From: Methylophaga sp.
GTDB lineage: Bacteria; Pseudomonadota; Gammaproteobacteria; Nitrosococcales; Methylophagaceae
Length of the DNA stretch: 37,785 nt
Assembly (NCBI GenBank): GCA_026988435.1
Contig: JALSLH010000070.1
Span: 1-37,785, forward strand
Reading direction: 5' to 3'
The notes under the pieces are model-generated. The model worked only from the letters and a program-made list of their open reading frames with translations, was not told where the DNA came from and did no database searches. The translations under genes and the position numbers were made by a program. Numbering within the stretch: position 1 is the first letter of the stretch; each line of letters starts with the position of its first letter. Of the stretch, positions 26,236 through 33,245 are shown one piece after another.

Positions 26236-27210
26236 ATGAGTGTCTTGATAGTCTGTCATGCTGGTTCTGGATTAGGGCTTGGGCATTTGGTACGCTCTTT
26301 GGCAGTGGCCCGTGCCTTACTGCATGAACTTGGCATTAATATTCAATTATTGATTCAAGGAAATTTGGTGCAGCGAGACGACTTAGCTGAATTTGAGCAT
26401 CAATTTTGTGGGCTTGATGAGGACTTAAGTAATAAAATTCAGCATATTGATGTCCAGATAGTCATCTTTGATTTGCACCCGCATCTGATACCTGAGAATA
26501 TTGATATTTTATTGAAGAATTTACGGCAAAGTGGTCGTAAGGTCATTGGTGTTGATAGTCTCGTTAGTCATCGCGACAGTTTGGATCTCATTTTTATTCC
26601 CTCGTTTCATTTTTCACCAGCGCAGAATTTAGTTGGAGCAACTCCCGTTATTTTTGGGTGGGATTGTTTTCTGTTAAATGTGCAATACCCCTCCACGGTA
26701 TGGCAACCAGGTAACCAAGTCCTTGCCTTGGCTGGTGGCAGTGATGCCACAGACTTGGGTAGGACGTGGCCTATGCTGTTGAATGAGGCATTACCTGATA
26801 ACGCAGAACTTAATTGGGTTACTGGCCCCTATGCACAACAACCGGTGTGGCCTCATTTACATCGGATATCTATGTTGAATCATCAATCGCCATCTGGTTT
26901 AAATGATCTGATGATTACAGCAAATTATGCGGTGACTGTTTATGGTGTTAGTTTTTTTGAATTGCTTTATTACGGTGTGCCAACGGTTGTATTTTCGCCT
27001 TACGGTAACAAAGATGATGCAGAGCTGCTTGAGGTAGCGGTAGAGGGTGTTGCGCTAGTAGCTAAGGATGAGGTAGATGCGGTGGCTAAATTAAAAGAAT
27101 TAATGAAAGATGATGATTTGGCGGTTTCGCTTTCGCAACGTGCACGGCAAAGAATGTCGATTCTAGGTGGACACAAAATTGCACAGGCTATAAAGGAATT
27201 GATTGCATAG
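26236..27210 (+). CDS. pseG: PseG-like UDP-sugar hydrolase
   Basis: PseG removes UDP from the diamino-altrose nucleotide before the synthase step. The protein has a GT-B fold with the N-terminal signature LIVCHAGSGLGLGHLVRSLA and the C-terminal ALAGGSDATDLGRTW and YGVSFFELLYYGVPTVVF. Starting at the ATG at 26236 (324 residues), the catalytic histidine in GLGH is His17, the same number as in Campylobacter PseG. An upstream ATG at 26215 would overlap the synthase gene by ten bases; the SD is weak for both. The gene order synthase-pseG in a Pse-type run supports the call. Confidence 0.82.
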   Translation: MSVLIVCHAGSGLGLGHLVRSLAVARALLHELGINIQLLIQGNLVQRDDLAEFEHQFCGLDEDLSNKIQHIDVQIVIFDLHPHLIPENIDILLKNLRQSGRKVIGVDSLVSHRDSLDLIFIPSFHFSPAQNLVGATPVIFGWDCFLLNVQYPSTVWQPGNQVLALAGGSDATDLGRTWPMLLNEALPDNAELNWVTGPYAQQPVWPHLHRISMLNHQSPSGLNDLMITANYAVTVYGVSFFELLYYGVPTVVFSPYGNKDDAELLEVAVEGVALVAKDEVDAVAKLKELMKDDDLAVSLSQRARQRMSILGGHKIAQAIKELIA

Positions 27211-27212
27211 TT

Positions 27213-29192
27213 ATGACGCAAGGTTATTTGATCTTTCACCTTAATTTGGCATTTTCTTCGATCAAAACAGAAGCGCGGCTTGACGTGATCCGAAATTGTT
27301 ATTGGCCGTTGCTGGACTTGGTCGAGAGCACGGGTATCCCCATTGGTATTGAGTTGACCGGCTGGACTCTGCAACAGATTGCATTGTTGGATAAGTCTTG
27401 GGTGGAGCGCTTTCGTCAGTTGCTTGAAAATCGCCAGTGCGAACTCATTGGCAGTGGTTGGTCACAGGTTATTGGGCCGTTAGTACCCTATGAAGTGAAT
27501 TGTTGGAATCAGCAGTTAGGGATGGATGCTTACCTGCAGATTCTAGGGATCACACCATTAATTGCCTTAGTGAATGAAATGGCTTTCTCTACTGGCATGG
27601 TCGATGTTTATATGGATGCTGGTTATAAAGGTATTGTAATGGATCGAGATAATGTACGTTTAGCATTGAATTTGGATGGTACTCCTCTATCCTATACTCC
27701 AACTCATGCATTAGGGTGTGGAGATCAATCAATACCGGTATTATGGTCTGATTCGATTTTATTTCAGCGTTTACAGCGAGTTGTGCATGGCGATATTCCT
27801 ATCACTGAATACATAGCGTATGTGAAGCAGCGTGCTGAGCAGGACTCTGCTGTATTGCCTATCTATTGTAATGATGCAGAAATATTCGGTTACCGTCCGG
27901 GAAGATTTACGGCTGAATCTCGTTTGCACCCAGAAGGCGAGTGGACTCGATTTAAAAGGATTTGCACTCTTTTGCAAACAGACCTAAGTCTCAGTTGGCT
28001 TAGCCCTAGTGAAGCCTTGGCAATTCAGGAGCTGAATTCTCAACCAAATATAAAGCGTTTAACCTCTGCCAGCCAACCAATCCCCGTTAAAAAACAAGCA
28101 AAATACAATATTAACCGCTGGGCAGTAACAGGTCGTGATGATTTGTGGTTAAACACCGCTTGTCATCGGGTGTACCAGGCATTAGTCAGTGCGGGTGATG
28201 TGCATAGTGAAAACCAGCGAGAACTTTGTGAATTATGGGCAAGCGATTTGCGTACTCATATTACTGGTGACCGATGGAATGAGTTAGTTAAGCGTGTGGC
28301 TGAGGTAAATGGCCGATTAAATATTTCGAAAGTGATGGAGATAAGCGGAGAATATAGAGAGTCGAGCCGGTTTTTAGATGAAATGAACTTGCCGAGCGAT
28401 GTTCAAATAAGTTTGGATGAAGAAAAAATTCTATGGAGTATAAAAACGCCCAATGTTCATCTTATTTTGAATGCGCGCCGTGGACTGGCTGTGCAGTCAC
28501 TGGCTTTCAAGTCTCATGACTATGATGCGGTTATTGGTATTTTACCACAAGGTTACTTTAGTTCTATTGAGTTAGGTGCCGATTTTTATTCGGGGGGGGT
28601 TGTTATTGAGATGCCGGGTGAGCGAACTCGGATGACTGACCTTGAATGGGTGGAGCCTCAAATTCAGTGTAATGATCATGAAATATTGGTTACAGCTAGG
28701 GTTTCTTTGGGTTATGGCGTGATTATGACGAAGACAGTTAGCATTCATCTGAAATCTGAACGAGTCCAGTTTGGCTATGATTTCGGTCTGTGGAAGAGAC
28801 CATTAGGTGTTGTACGTGTTGGAGTTTTTACTTTGCTTTCTGAGTCACTTACCGGTCCTCTGTTAGTGCGCTGTGTAAATGGTGGAAAAAAGACTGAATT
28901 ATTTCCGCTTGATCGTATTGTCAATCACGGGAATGCAGCTTCGACTTTAGTCTCTAGTACGACCAGTTTTGGAGCAACGGATGGTTGTTTGATGATTGAG
29001 GATGTTAATGGTCGAAGTTTGCATATGGCTTGGGATCCAGCTGGATGTGCGGCAATGCCTATGCTACAGCATCAACAATTGCAAAAGCATTGTTTAACTC
29101 GACTTTCTTTTTCATTGTGTGAATTGGATGAAACGTCACGAACAGAAGGTAGGTTAATGCCATTTTTTGTTGTATTGAGCTCAGGGAATTAA
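27213..29192 (+). CDS. Glycoside hydrolase family 57-type protein
   Basis: The 659-residue protein has the conserved GH57 blocks: a first strand FHLNLAFSSI (residues 8-17), IGSGWSQVIGPLVP (79-92), ALVNEMAFSTGMVDVY with the nucleophile E122, and YCNDAEIFGYRP with acid/base D221. A helical region and a C-terminal beta-rich part (from about 400) follow, a layout like 4-alpha-glucanotransferases of this family. GH57 enzymes cleave or transfer alpha-linked sugars, and a few are mannosidases. It begins two bases after the pseG stop and ends the run. An eight-G tract at 28592-28599 lies in the frame. The substrate is unknown. Confidence 0.78.
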   Translation: MTQGYLIFHLNLAFSSIKTEARLDVIRNCYWPLLDLVESTGIPIGIELTGWTLQQIALLDKSWVERFRQLLENRQCELIGSGWSQVIGPLVPYEVNCWNQQLGMDAYLQILGITPLIALVNEMAFSTGMVDVYMDAGYKGIVMDRDNVRLALNLDGTPLSYTPTHALGCGDQSIPVLWSDSILFQRLQRVVHGDIPITEYIAYVKQRAEQDSAVLPIYCNDAEIFGYRPGRFTAESRLHPEGEWTRFKRICTLLQTDLSLSWLSPSEALAIQELNSQPNIKRLTSASQPIPVKKQAKYNINRWAVTGRDDLWLNTACHRVYQALVSAGDVHSENQRELCELWASDLRTHITGDRWNELVKRVAEVNGRLNISKVMEISGEYRESSRFLDEMNLPSDVQISLDEEKILWSIKTPNVHLILNARRGLAVQSLAFKSHDYDAVIGILPQGYFSSIELGADFYSGGVVIEMPGERTRMTDLEWVEPQIQCNDHEILVTARVSLGYGVIMTKTVSIHLKSERVQFGYDFGLWKRPLGVVRVGVFTLLSESLTGPLLVRCVNGGKKTELFPLDRIVNHGNAASTLVSSTTSFGATDGCLMIEDVNGRSLHMAWDPAGCAAMPMLQHQQLQKHCLTRLSFSLCELDETSRTEGRLMPFFVVLSSGN

Positions 29193-29360
29193 TGCTTGGA
29201 GTCTGCATTAATTAGGCTTGATGTTGAAAGAGCATGCTATTTCTGCGAGATAGATTCAGTTAAGAAAAATATCCAGCGTGTTATCTCATTTTTTAGTTTA
29301 CCAGATACCCTATATGTGGCGAAGGTATTGGATAAACATAAATAATTTTTAGTAATTAAT

Positions 29361-29387
29361 TAAAGAAAAAATTAAGTGGGCCGATAA
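29361..29387 (+). promoter_or_regulatory. Sigma-28 (FliA) promoter of fliC
   Basis: TAAAGAAA (29361-29368), an 11-base spacer and GCCGATAA (29380-29387) match the flagellar sigma-28 consensus TAAAGTTT-N11-GCCGATAA at nearly every position. A second -10-like GCCGATTA at 29446-29453 lies closer to the gene but lacks a clear -35. The 290-base gap 29193-29482 has no other feature. Confidence 0.85.
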
Positions 29388-29482
29388 CCTTTATGAGTTT
29401 AGAATTTATGATATTTTTTTAATATTTTTTTAATATTTTTTCTTAGCCGATTAGTTGTTAAGAAATTCTGGAGGGTAGTATC

Positions 29483-30319
29483 ATGGCAATGGTAATTAAT
29501 ACAAACGTAGCGTCACTTAATAGTCAACGTCAATTGACAAAAACAAATAATGCTTTATCTACATCAATGGAGCGGTTATCGTCAGGTCTGCGTGTTAATT
29601 CAGCAAAAGATGATGCTGCTGGTTTAGCTATTGGTGACAGAATGACCTCTCAAATTAGAGGAATGACGGTAGCGAGTAGAAATGCAAATGATGGTATTTC
29701 CATGGCACAAACAGCTGAAGCTGCAATGGGTGTCATGACTGAAACTATGCAGCGGATGCGTGACTTAGCCGTGCAATCAGCGAATGATGGGGCAGTCACC
29801 GCTGGCGATAGAGATAAGATGCAAGCTGAATTCAAACAATTGAATGATGAGTTGACACGTATCGTTAAAAATACTGAATTTAATGGTAAGAAAATTATTA
29901 ATGGGGGTCTATCAGGGGGGGTTGCTATTCAAGTAGGGGCGAATACTGCGGCGGATAACCAAATTAAAGTTAGTGTGGATAATTTATCGGCGACTATAAC
30001 AGGCGTAACTTCAGCGGGTATTGATGGTAGCACAGCTGCTGGTGCTTTATCTGCTATTAATCAAATTGATTTGGCGATTGAAGCGATTGATACCTCAAGA
30101 GCCAAACTAGGTGCGGTGCAAAATCGATTTACTACGACGATTTCTAACTTACAGTCTTCTATTGAGAACCAATCAGCAGCAAGATCGCGTATTATGGATA
30201 CTGACTTTGCCTCTGAAACAGCCGCTCTTAGTCGGAATCAAATTATACAGCAGGCAGGTACGGCGATGTTATCTCAAGCAAAGCAAGCGCCACAATCCGT
30301 GCTCGGACTATTAAGATAA
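29483..30319 (+). CDS. fliC: Flagellin (first copy)
   Basis: Flagellin polymerises into the filament. The 278-residue protein has the conserved N-terminal D0/D1 helices (MAMVINTNVASLNSQRQL, MERLSSGLRVNSAKDDAAGL) and C-terminal D1/D0 (SRIMDTDFASETAALSR, ending PQSVLGLLR). The central domain is short (about 145-200), so it is a compact flagellin without large surface domains. Central serines and threonines are the likely sites for a Maf-attached sugar, but none is proven. It is led by a sigma-28 promoter and GGAGGGTAGTATC before ATG. A seven-G run lies at 29915-29921. A near-identical second copy is at 35837-36682 on the other strand. Confidence 0.96.
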   Translation: MAMVINTNVASLNSQRQLTKTNNALSTSMERLSSGLRVNSAKDDAAGLAIGDRMTSQIRGMTVASRNANDGISMAQTAEAAMGVMTETMQRMRDLAVQSANDGAVTAGDRDKMQAEFKQLNDELTRIVKNTEFNGKKIINGGLSGGVAIQVGANTAADNQIKVSVDNLSATITGVTSAGIDGSTAAGALSAINQIDLAIEAIDTSRAKLGAVQNRFTTTISNLQSSIENQSAARSRIMDTDFASETAALSRNQIIQQAGTAMLSQAKQAPQSVLGLLR

Positions 30320-30325
30320 AAAGAG

Positions 30326-30461
30326 GGCTACCTTTTAAGACGGGACAAGTTTTATATTCAGTAACTTAACGAGTTTATTGCAAATTTTGGTACAAATTAG
30401 ATTTCAGAGGGTTGGGGTCAAAATATCTGTCCATGTTCTGTTCCGTCTTAAGTTGGTAGCC
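30326..30461. mobile_element. 136-bp MITE-like insertion between fliC and flaG
   Basis: Imperfect terminal inverted repeats of 22-23 bases lie at 30326-30347 and 30439-30461. They share GGCTACC at the tip and TTAAGACGG inside, with a one-base indel and one mismatch. The element is flanked by the 8-base direct repeat AAAAAGAG (30318-30325 and 30462-30469), as a target-site duplication; the left copy overlaps the fliC stop codon. It has no open reading frame. An 8-base duplication and GG-tipped ends would suit an IS1595-type helper, which is only a suggestion. It lies where the fliC terminator would be expected. Confidence 0.65.
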
Positions 30462-30526
30462 AAAAAGAGAAAAACAGGGACTCTTGATTGAGGGGCTCAG
30501 TTTTTGTAATAGCAGTGAGGTAAGTT

Positions 30527-30925
30527 ATGAATAATGATATTTCAAATGTAACAAAGGTGTCATTTTCTCCTCTTGTGCGTGAAGTTAATAATACTCAAAA
30601 GCCTAAAGGCAAAGTGGATGTTGCGGATAACCCAGTCGAGAAAGCAGGGGAAGAGGGTGTTGATAAGAGGGTATCCTCATCTAATGTAACATCTCTGGAT
30701 GACGCTAGAAAACTGGTTGAAGAAGGTAATAAAATACTTGAGAATGTGCAAAGAAATTTGCAATTTAAAGTGGATGACTCAACTAAACGGGTCGTCATGA
30801 GTATTGTGGACAAGCGAACGGGAGAAACGATACGACAAGTTCCGTCAGAGGATGTGTTGGCACTTGCAAAAAGAATGCAAGAGTCAGACGGTAAAACGGG
30901 TAGTATTAAAGGATACATCGCATAA
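30527..30925 (+). CDS. flaG: FlaG family flagellar protein
   Basis: FlaG influences filament length in polar-flagellated bacteria. The 132 residues have a disordered charged N-terminal half, a helix ARKLVEEGNKILENVQRNL and the FlaG core FKVDDSTKRVVMSIVDKRTG, then ETIRQVPSEDVLALAKRM, which is diagnostic. The start has GAGGTAAGTT before ATG. It opens the flaG-fliD-fliS-fliT-like run and follows the MITE-like element. Confidence 0.9.
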   Translation: MNNDISNVTKVSFSPLVREVNNTQKPKGKVDVADNPVEKAGEEGVDKRVSSSNVTSLDDARKLVEEGNKILENVQRNLQFKVDDSTKRVVMSIVDKRTGETIRQVPSEDVLALAKRMQESDGKTGSIKGYIA

Positions 30926-30952
30926 GTATTGGGATGGTAAGGGGGAGTTGAT

Positions 30953-32341
30953 ATGGCTATAACATCATCATTAGGTATTGGTAGTGGGATGGATATTAAT
31001 AGCATTGTGACTCAATTGGTTGAGGCGGAAGGTCGTCCTGCTATTGGGGCTATTACGCGAAAGGAAGACGCGGCGAATGAGCGCCTAAGTGCTTTAGGGC
31101 GATTAAAATCGTCTTTATCTGATTTCCGAACAGCAACGGGTAAGCTAAATGAGATCGGGGCATTTAGTACGCACCAAGCGAGCTCTCAAAATGAAGGTAT
31201 TTTAACGGTAACGGCTAATTTAGGCGCAGCCGCTGGCTCTTACTCACTAGAAGTTCAGCAGTTGGCAGAAGCTCATAAGTTAACATCCAATGGGTATTCT
31301 GGTTACAGTGATGTGGTTGGTAGTGGTACTTTGACCCTATCTGTGGCGGGTAATGATTTTTCAGTAACACTAGATGGTAGTAACAATACACTGCAAGGTG
31401 TACGTGATGCCATTAATGAAGCAGGTGATAATTCTGGCGTTAATGCTAGTATTATTAATGTTGATGATGGTGTGGGCGGCACAGTTTCTAAATTAGTTTT
31501 AACTTCAAAAAATACGGGTACAGCGAATAGTATATCGATTACCGCAACAGAAGATCCTGCCGTTCCTGGTCTATCCAGTTTGGTATATGATCCAGCTGGT
31601 AGTGGTATTACTAATTTAACTGAGCAAAATGCAGCACAAGATGCAAAAGTTTTGGTGGATGGGCAAATAGCAACACGAAGTAGCAACTCAATTGATGATA
31701 TTATTCAGGGGGTGACTTTAGACTTAAAAACAGCTGAAACGGGGACTATTTTTAATGTCGATGTTACTTTAGATGAGGATGGTATTAAAGAGGTTACCCA
31801 GGGTTTTGTTTCTGCGTATAACGGACTTATGTCCATCGTTAAAGATTTAGGCAAGTTTGATTCTGAAGGTGGGAAGTCTGGCGCGTTAATAGGTGATTCA
31901 ACCTTACGCAATGTGCAGTCTCAAATTCGGCAGGCGGTTAGTAATACGGTAAGTAGTGCAAGTTCGGGCTATAATTCATTAGCCATGATCGGTATTAGCA
32001 TGGACCGTGAAGGTGTGATGTCATTAAATAGCTCTGAATTTTCTGATGCTTTACAAAATAACCTAAATGCTGTAAGCGATGTGTTTTCATCAAGTGATGG
32101 TGTTGCTGCAAGATTAGATACTCGGCTGGATCAGTATTTGAATTCAGGAGGTACATTTGATTTACAGACTAAATCACTAAATAAACAGTTAAGTAGGCTT
32201 TCTGATGATCGTGACACTGTGACAATACGACTCGATAATCTCGAGCGAACATTAATGAAGCAGTTTATTGCAATGGATGTCGCAGTGGGTCAGTTTCAAT
32301 CTACTGGGGCTTATTTAGCGCAGCAGTTGGCTAATCTTTAA
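30953..32341 (+). CDS. fliD: Flagellar filament cap protein FliD (HAP2)
   Basis: FliD caps the growing filament and guides flagellin folding at the tip. The 462 residues are of usual length. The N-terminal domain starts SSLGIGSGMDINSIVTQLVE, with the IGSGMD motif of FliD, followed by a coiled coil. The C-terminal domain has TQGFVSAYNGLMSIVKDLGK and the final helix ERTLMKQFIAMDVAVGQFQ with GAYLAQQLANL. It follows flaG by 27 bases and precedes fliS by 18. Confidence 0.95.
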   Translation: MAITSSLGIGSGMDINSIVTQLVEAEGRPAIGAITRKEDAANERLSALGRLKSSLSDFRTATGKLNEIGAFSTHQASSQNEGILTVTANLGAAAGSYSLEVQQLAEAHKLTSNGYSGYSDVVGSGTLTLSVAGNDFSVTLDGSNNTLQGVRDAINEAGDNSGVNASIINVDDGVGGTVSKLVLTSKNTGTANSISITATEDPAVPGLSSLVYDPAGSGITNLTEQNAAQDAKVLVDGQIATRSSNSIDDIIQGVTLDLKTAETGTIFNVDVTLDEDGIKEVTQGFVSAYNGLMSIVKDLGKFDSEGGKSGALIGDSTLRNVQSQIRQAVSNTVSSASSGYNSLAMIGISMDREGVMSLNSSEFSDALQNNLNAVSDVFSSSDGVAARLDTRLDQYLNSGGTFDLQTKSLNKQLSRLSDDRDTVTIRLDNLERTLMKQFIAMDVAVGQFQSTGAYLAQQLANL

Positions 32342-32359
32342 CAATGATAGAGGAATATA

Positions 32360-32758
32360 ATGAGACCGACTATGTATGGAAATAATGCAAACAAATATGC
32401 GGTTATTCACACAGAATCAGTTGCTGAGGAAGCATCGCCACATAAATTAATTCAGATGTTAATGAGTGGTTTTTTAATGCGTGTTAATACAGCAAAAGGT
32501 GCTATGCAGCGACAAGATTACCAAGAAAAAAGTATACAGATTTCTAAAGCTGTAGGTATTGTCGGTGGGTTGATTGATGGGCTTGATTTGGAAAAAGGGG
32601 GGGAGATATCTGCTAACTTAAATAGTCTGTATGATTATATTAACTCACGATTATTTCAGGCAAGTGCCGAGAATAATGTAGAGATTTTAGATGAAGTGAG
32701 TCATTTAATGAGAGAAGTGCAATCTGCATGGAATGCTATTCCTGAAATGTATCAGTAA
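32360..32758 (+). CDS. fliS: Flagellar secretion chaperone FliS
   Basis: FliS binds the C terminus of cytosolic flagellin and prevents early polymerisation. The 132-residue helical protein has the family motifs YAVIHTESVAEEASPHKLIQ (20 residues near the N terminus), LIDGLDLEKGGEISANLNSL and LYDYINSRLFQASAENNVEI. The start is ATGAGACCG with GAGGAATATA before it. It has a seven-G run at 32597-32603, just before the GGEIS codons. It lies between fliD and the fliT-like gene. Confidence 0.94.
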   Translation: MRPTMYGNNANKYAVIHTESVAEEASPHKLIQMLMSGFLMRVNTAKGAMQRQDYQEKSIQISKAVGIVGGLIDGLDLEKGGEISANLNSLYDYINSRLFQASAENNVEILDEVSHLMREVQSAWNAIPEMYQ

Positions 32759-32763
32759 GGCTT

Positions 32764-33072
32764 ATGAGCTTAATACAAATGGATATTGTTAAATCTCTTT
32801 CTAGCTATGCTGGATACATAGAAAAACATTTATCTGAGGGTGATTGGGAGGGGTTGAATATTACTTTACAGAAAAGGCAGGAGGTCTTAGAGGCTTTTTT
32901 TTCTCAACCGAATGAGGGTAAAGAGCCTAAAGTTGCCGATCTGATTCTCAAAATACAAGCTGAAGATATTATGTTTTTAAAGCTCTTAAAGGATCAAAAG
33001 CTTGAATTGGAAAAGCAGTTCACTTCGCTTAAGCAAGGCAGAAAGTTGGTTAAGGTTTATCAGGATTTGTAA
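32764..33072 (+). CDS. Small helical protein, probable FliT-like chaperone
   Basis: The 102-residue protein is almost all predicted helix (MDIVKSLSSYAGYIEKHLSE, LKLLKDQKLELEKQFTSLKQ), the size and position of FliT, the FliD chaperone. It starts five bases after the fliS stop. Sequence similarity to FliT cannot be confirmed by eye, so the call is from position, length and helical content. Confidence 0.6.
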   Translation: MSLIQMDIVKSLSSYAGYIEKHLSEGDWEGLNITLQKRQEVLEAFFSQPNEGKEPKVADLILKIQAEDIMFLKLLKDQKLELEKQFTSLKQGRKLVKVYQDL

Positions 33073-33158
33073 GACGAACCTCTAATTTACATTGTTCTTG
33101 TGTCAGCTGGCTTCATTTTTAACTCCCTATTTTATTGCCGTGCCACATAGTTGATTTT

Positions 33159-33220
33159 GGAATTTCTGTCGTAATCATGCCTTATCCTCGCTTTTTGGCG
33201 CATGTCGAATTGGAAATTCC
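33159..33220. repeat. Inverted repeat in the fliT-like/maf gap
   Basis: GGAATTTC at 33159-33166 and GAAATTCC at 33213-33220 are perfect 8-base inverted copies with 46 bases between. It lies between the convergent flagellar run and the Maf gene (gap 33073-33245). The flanking sequence holds no other gene that I can support. Confidence 0.35.
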
Positions 33221-33245
33221 CCGCTAGCTCTATTGCTCTAGCTCC

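Noticed and set aside
29446-29453. Second sigma-28 promoter for the first fliC
   Set aside because: GCCGATTA is a good -10, but the required TAAA is absent at 15 bases upstream (T-rich only); the site at 29361-29387 matches fully. Kept only as a note.
30595-31005. Open frame of 136 codons on the minus strand across flaG
   Set aside because: Shadow of flaG with no ribosome site or family features.
33073-33245. Small gene or IS remnant between the fliT-like gene and maf
   Set aside because: Only short frames without recognisable motifs were found; just an 8-base inverted repeat is supported.
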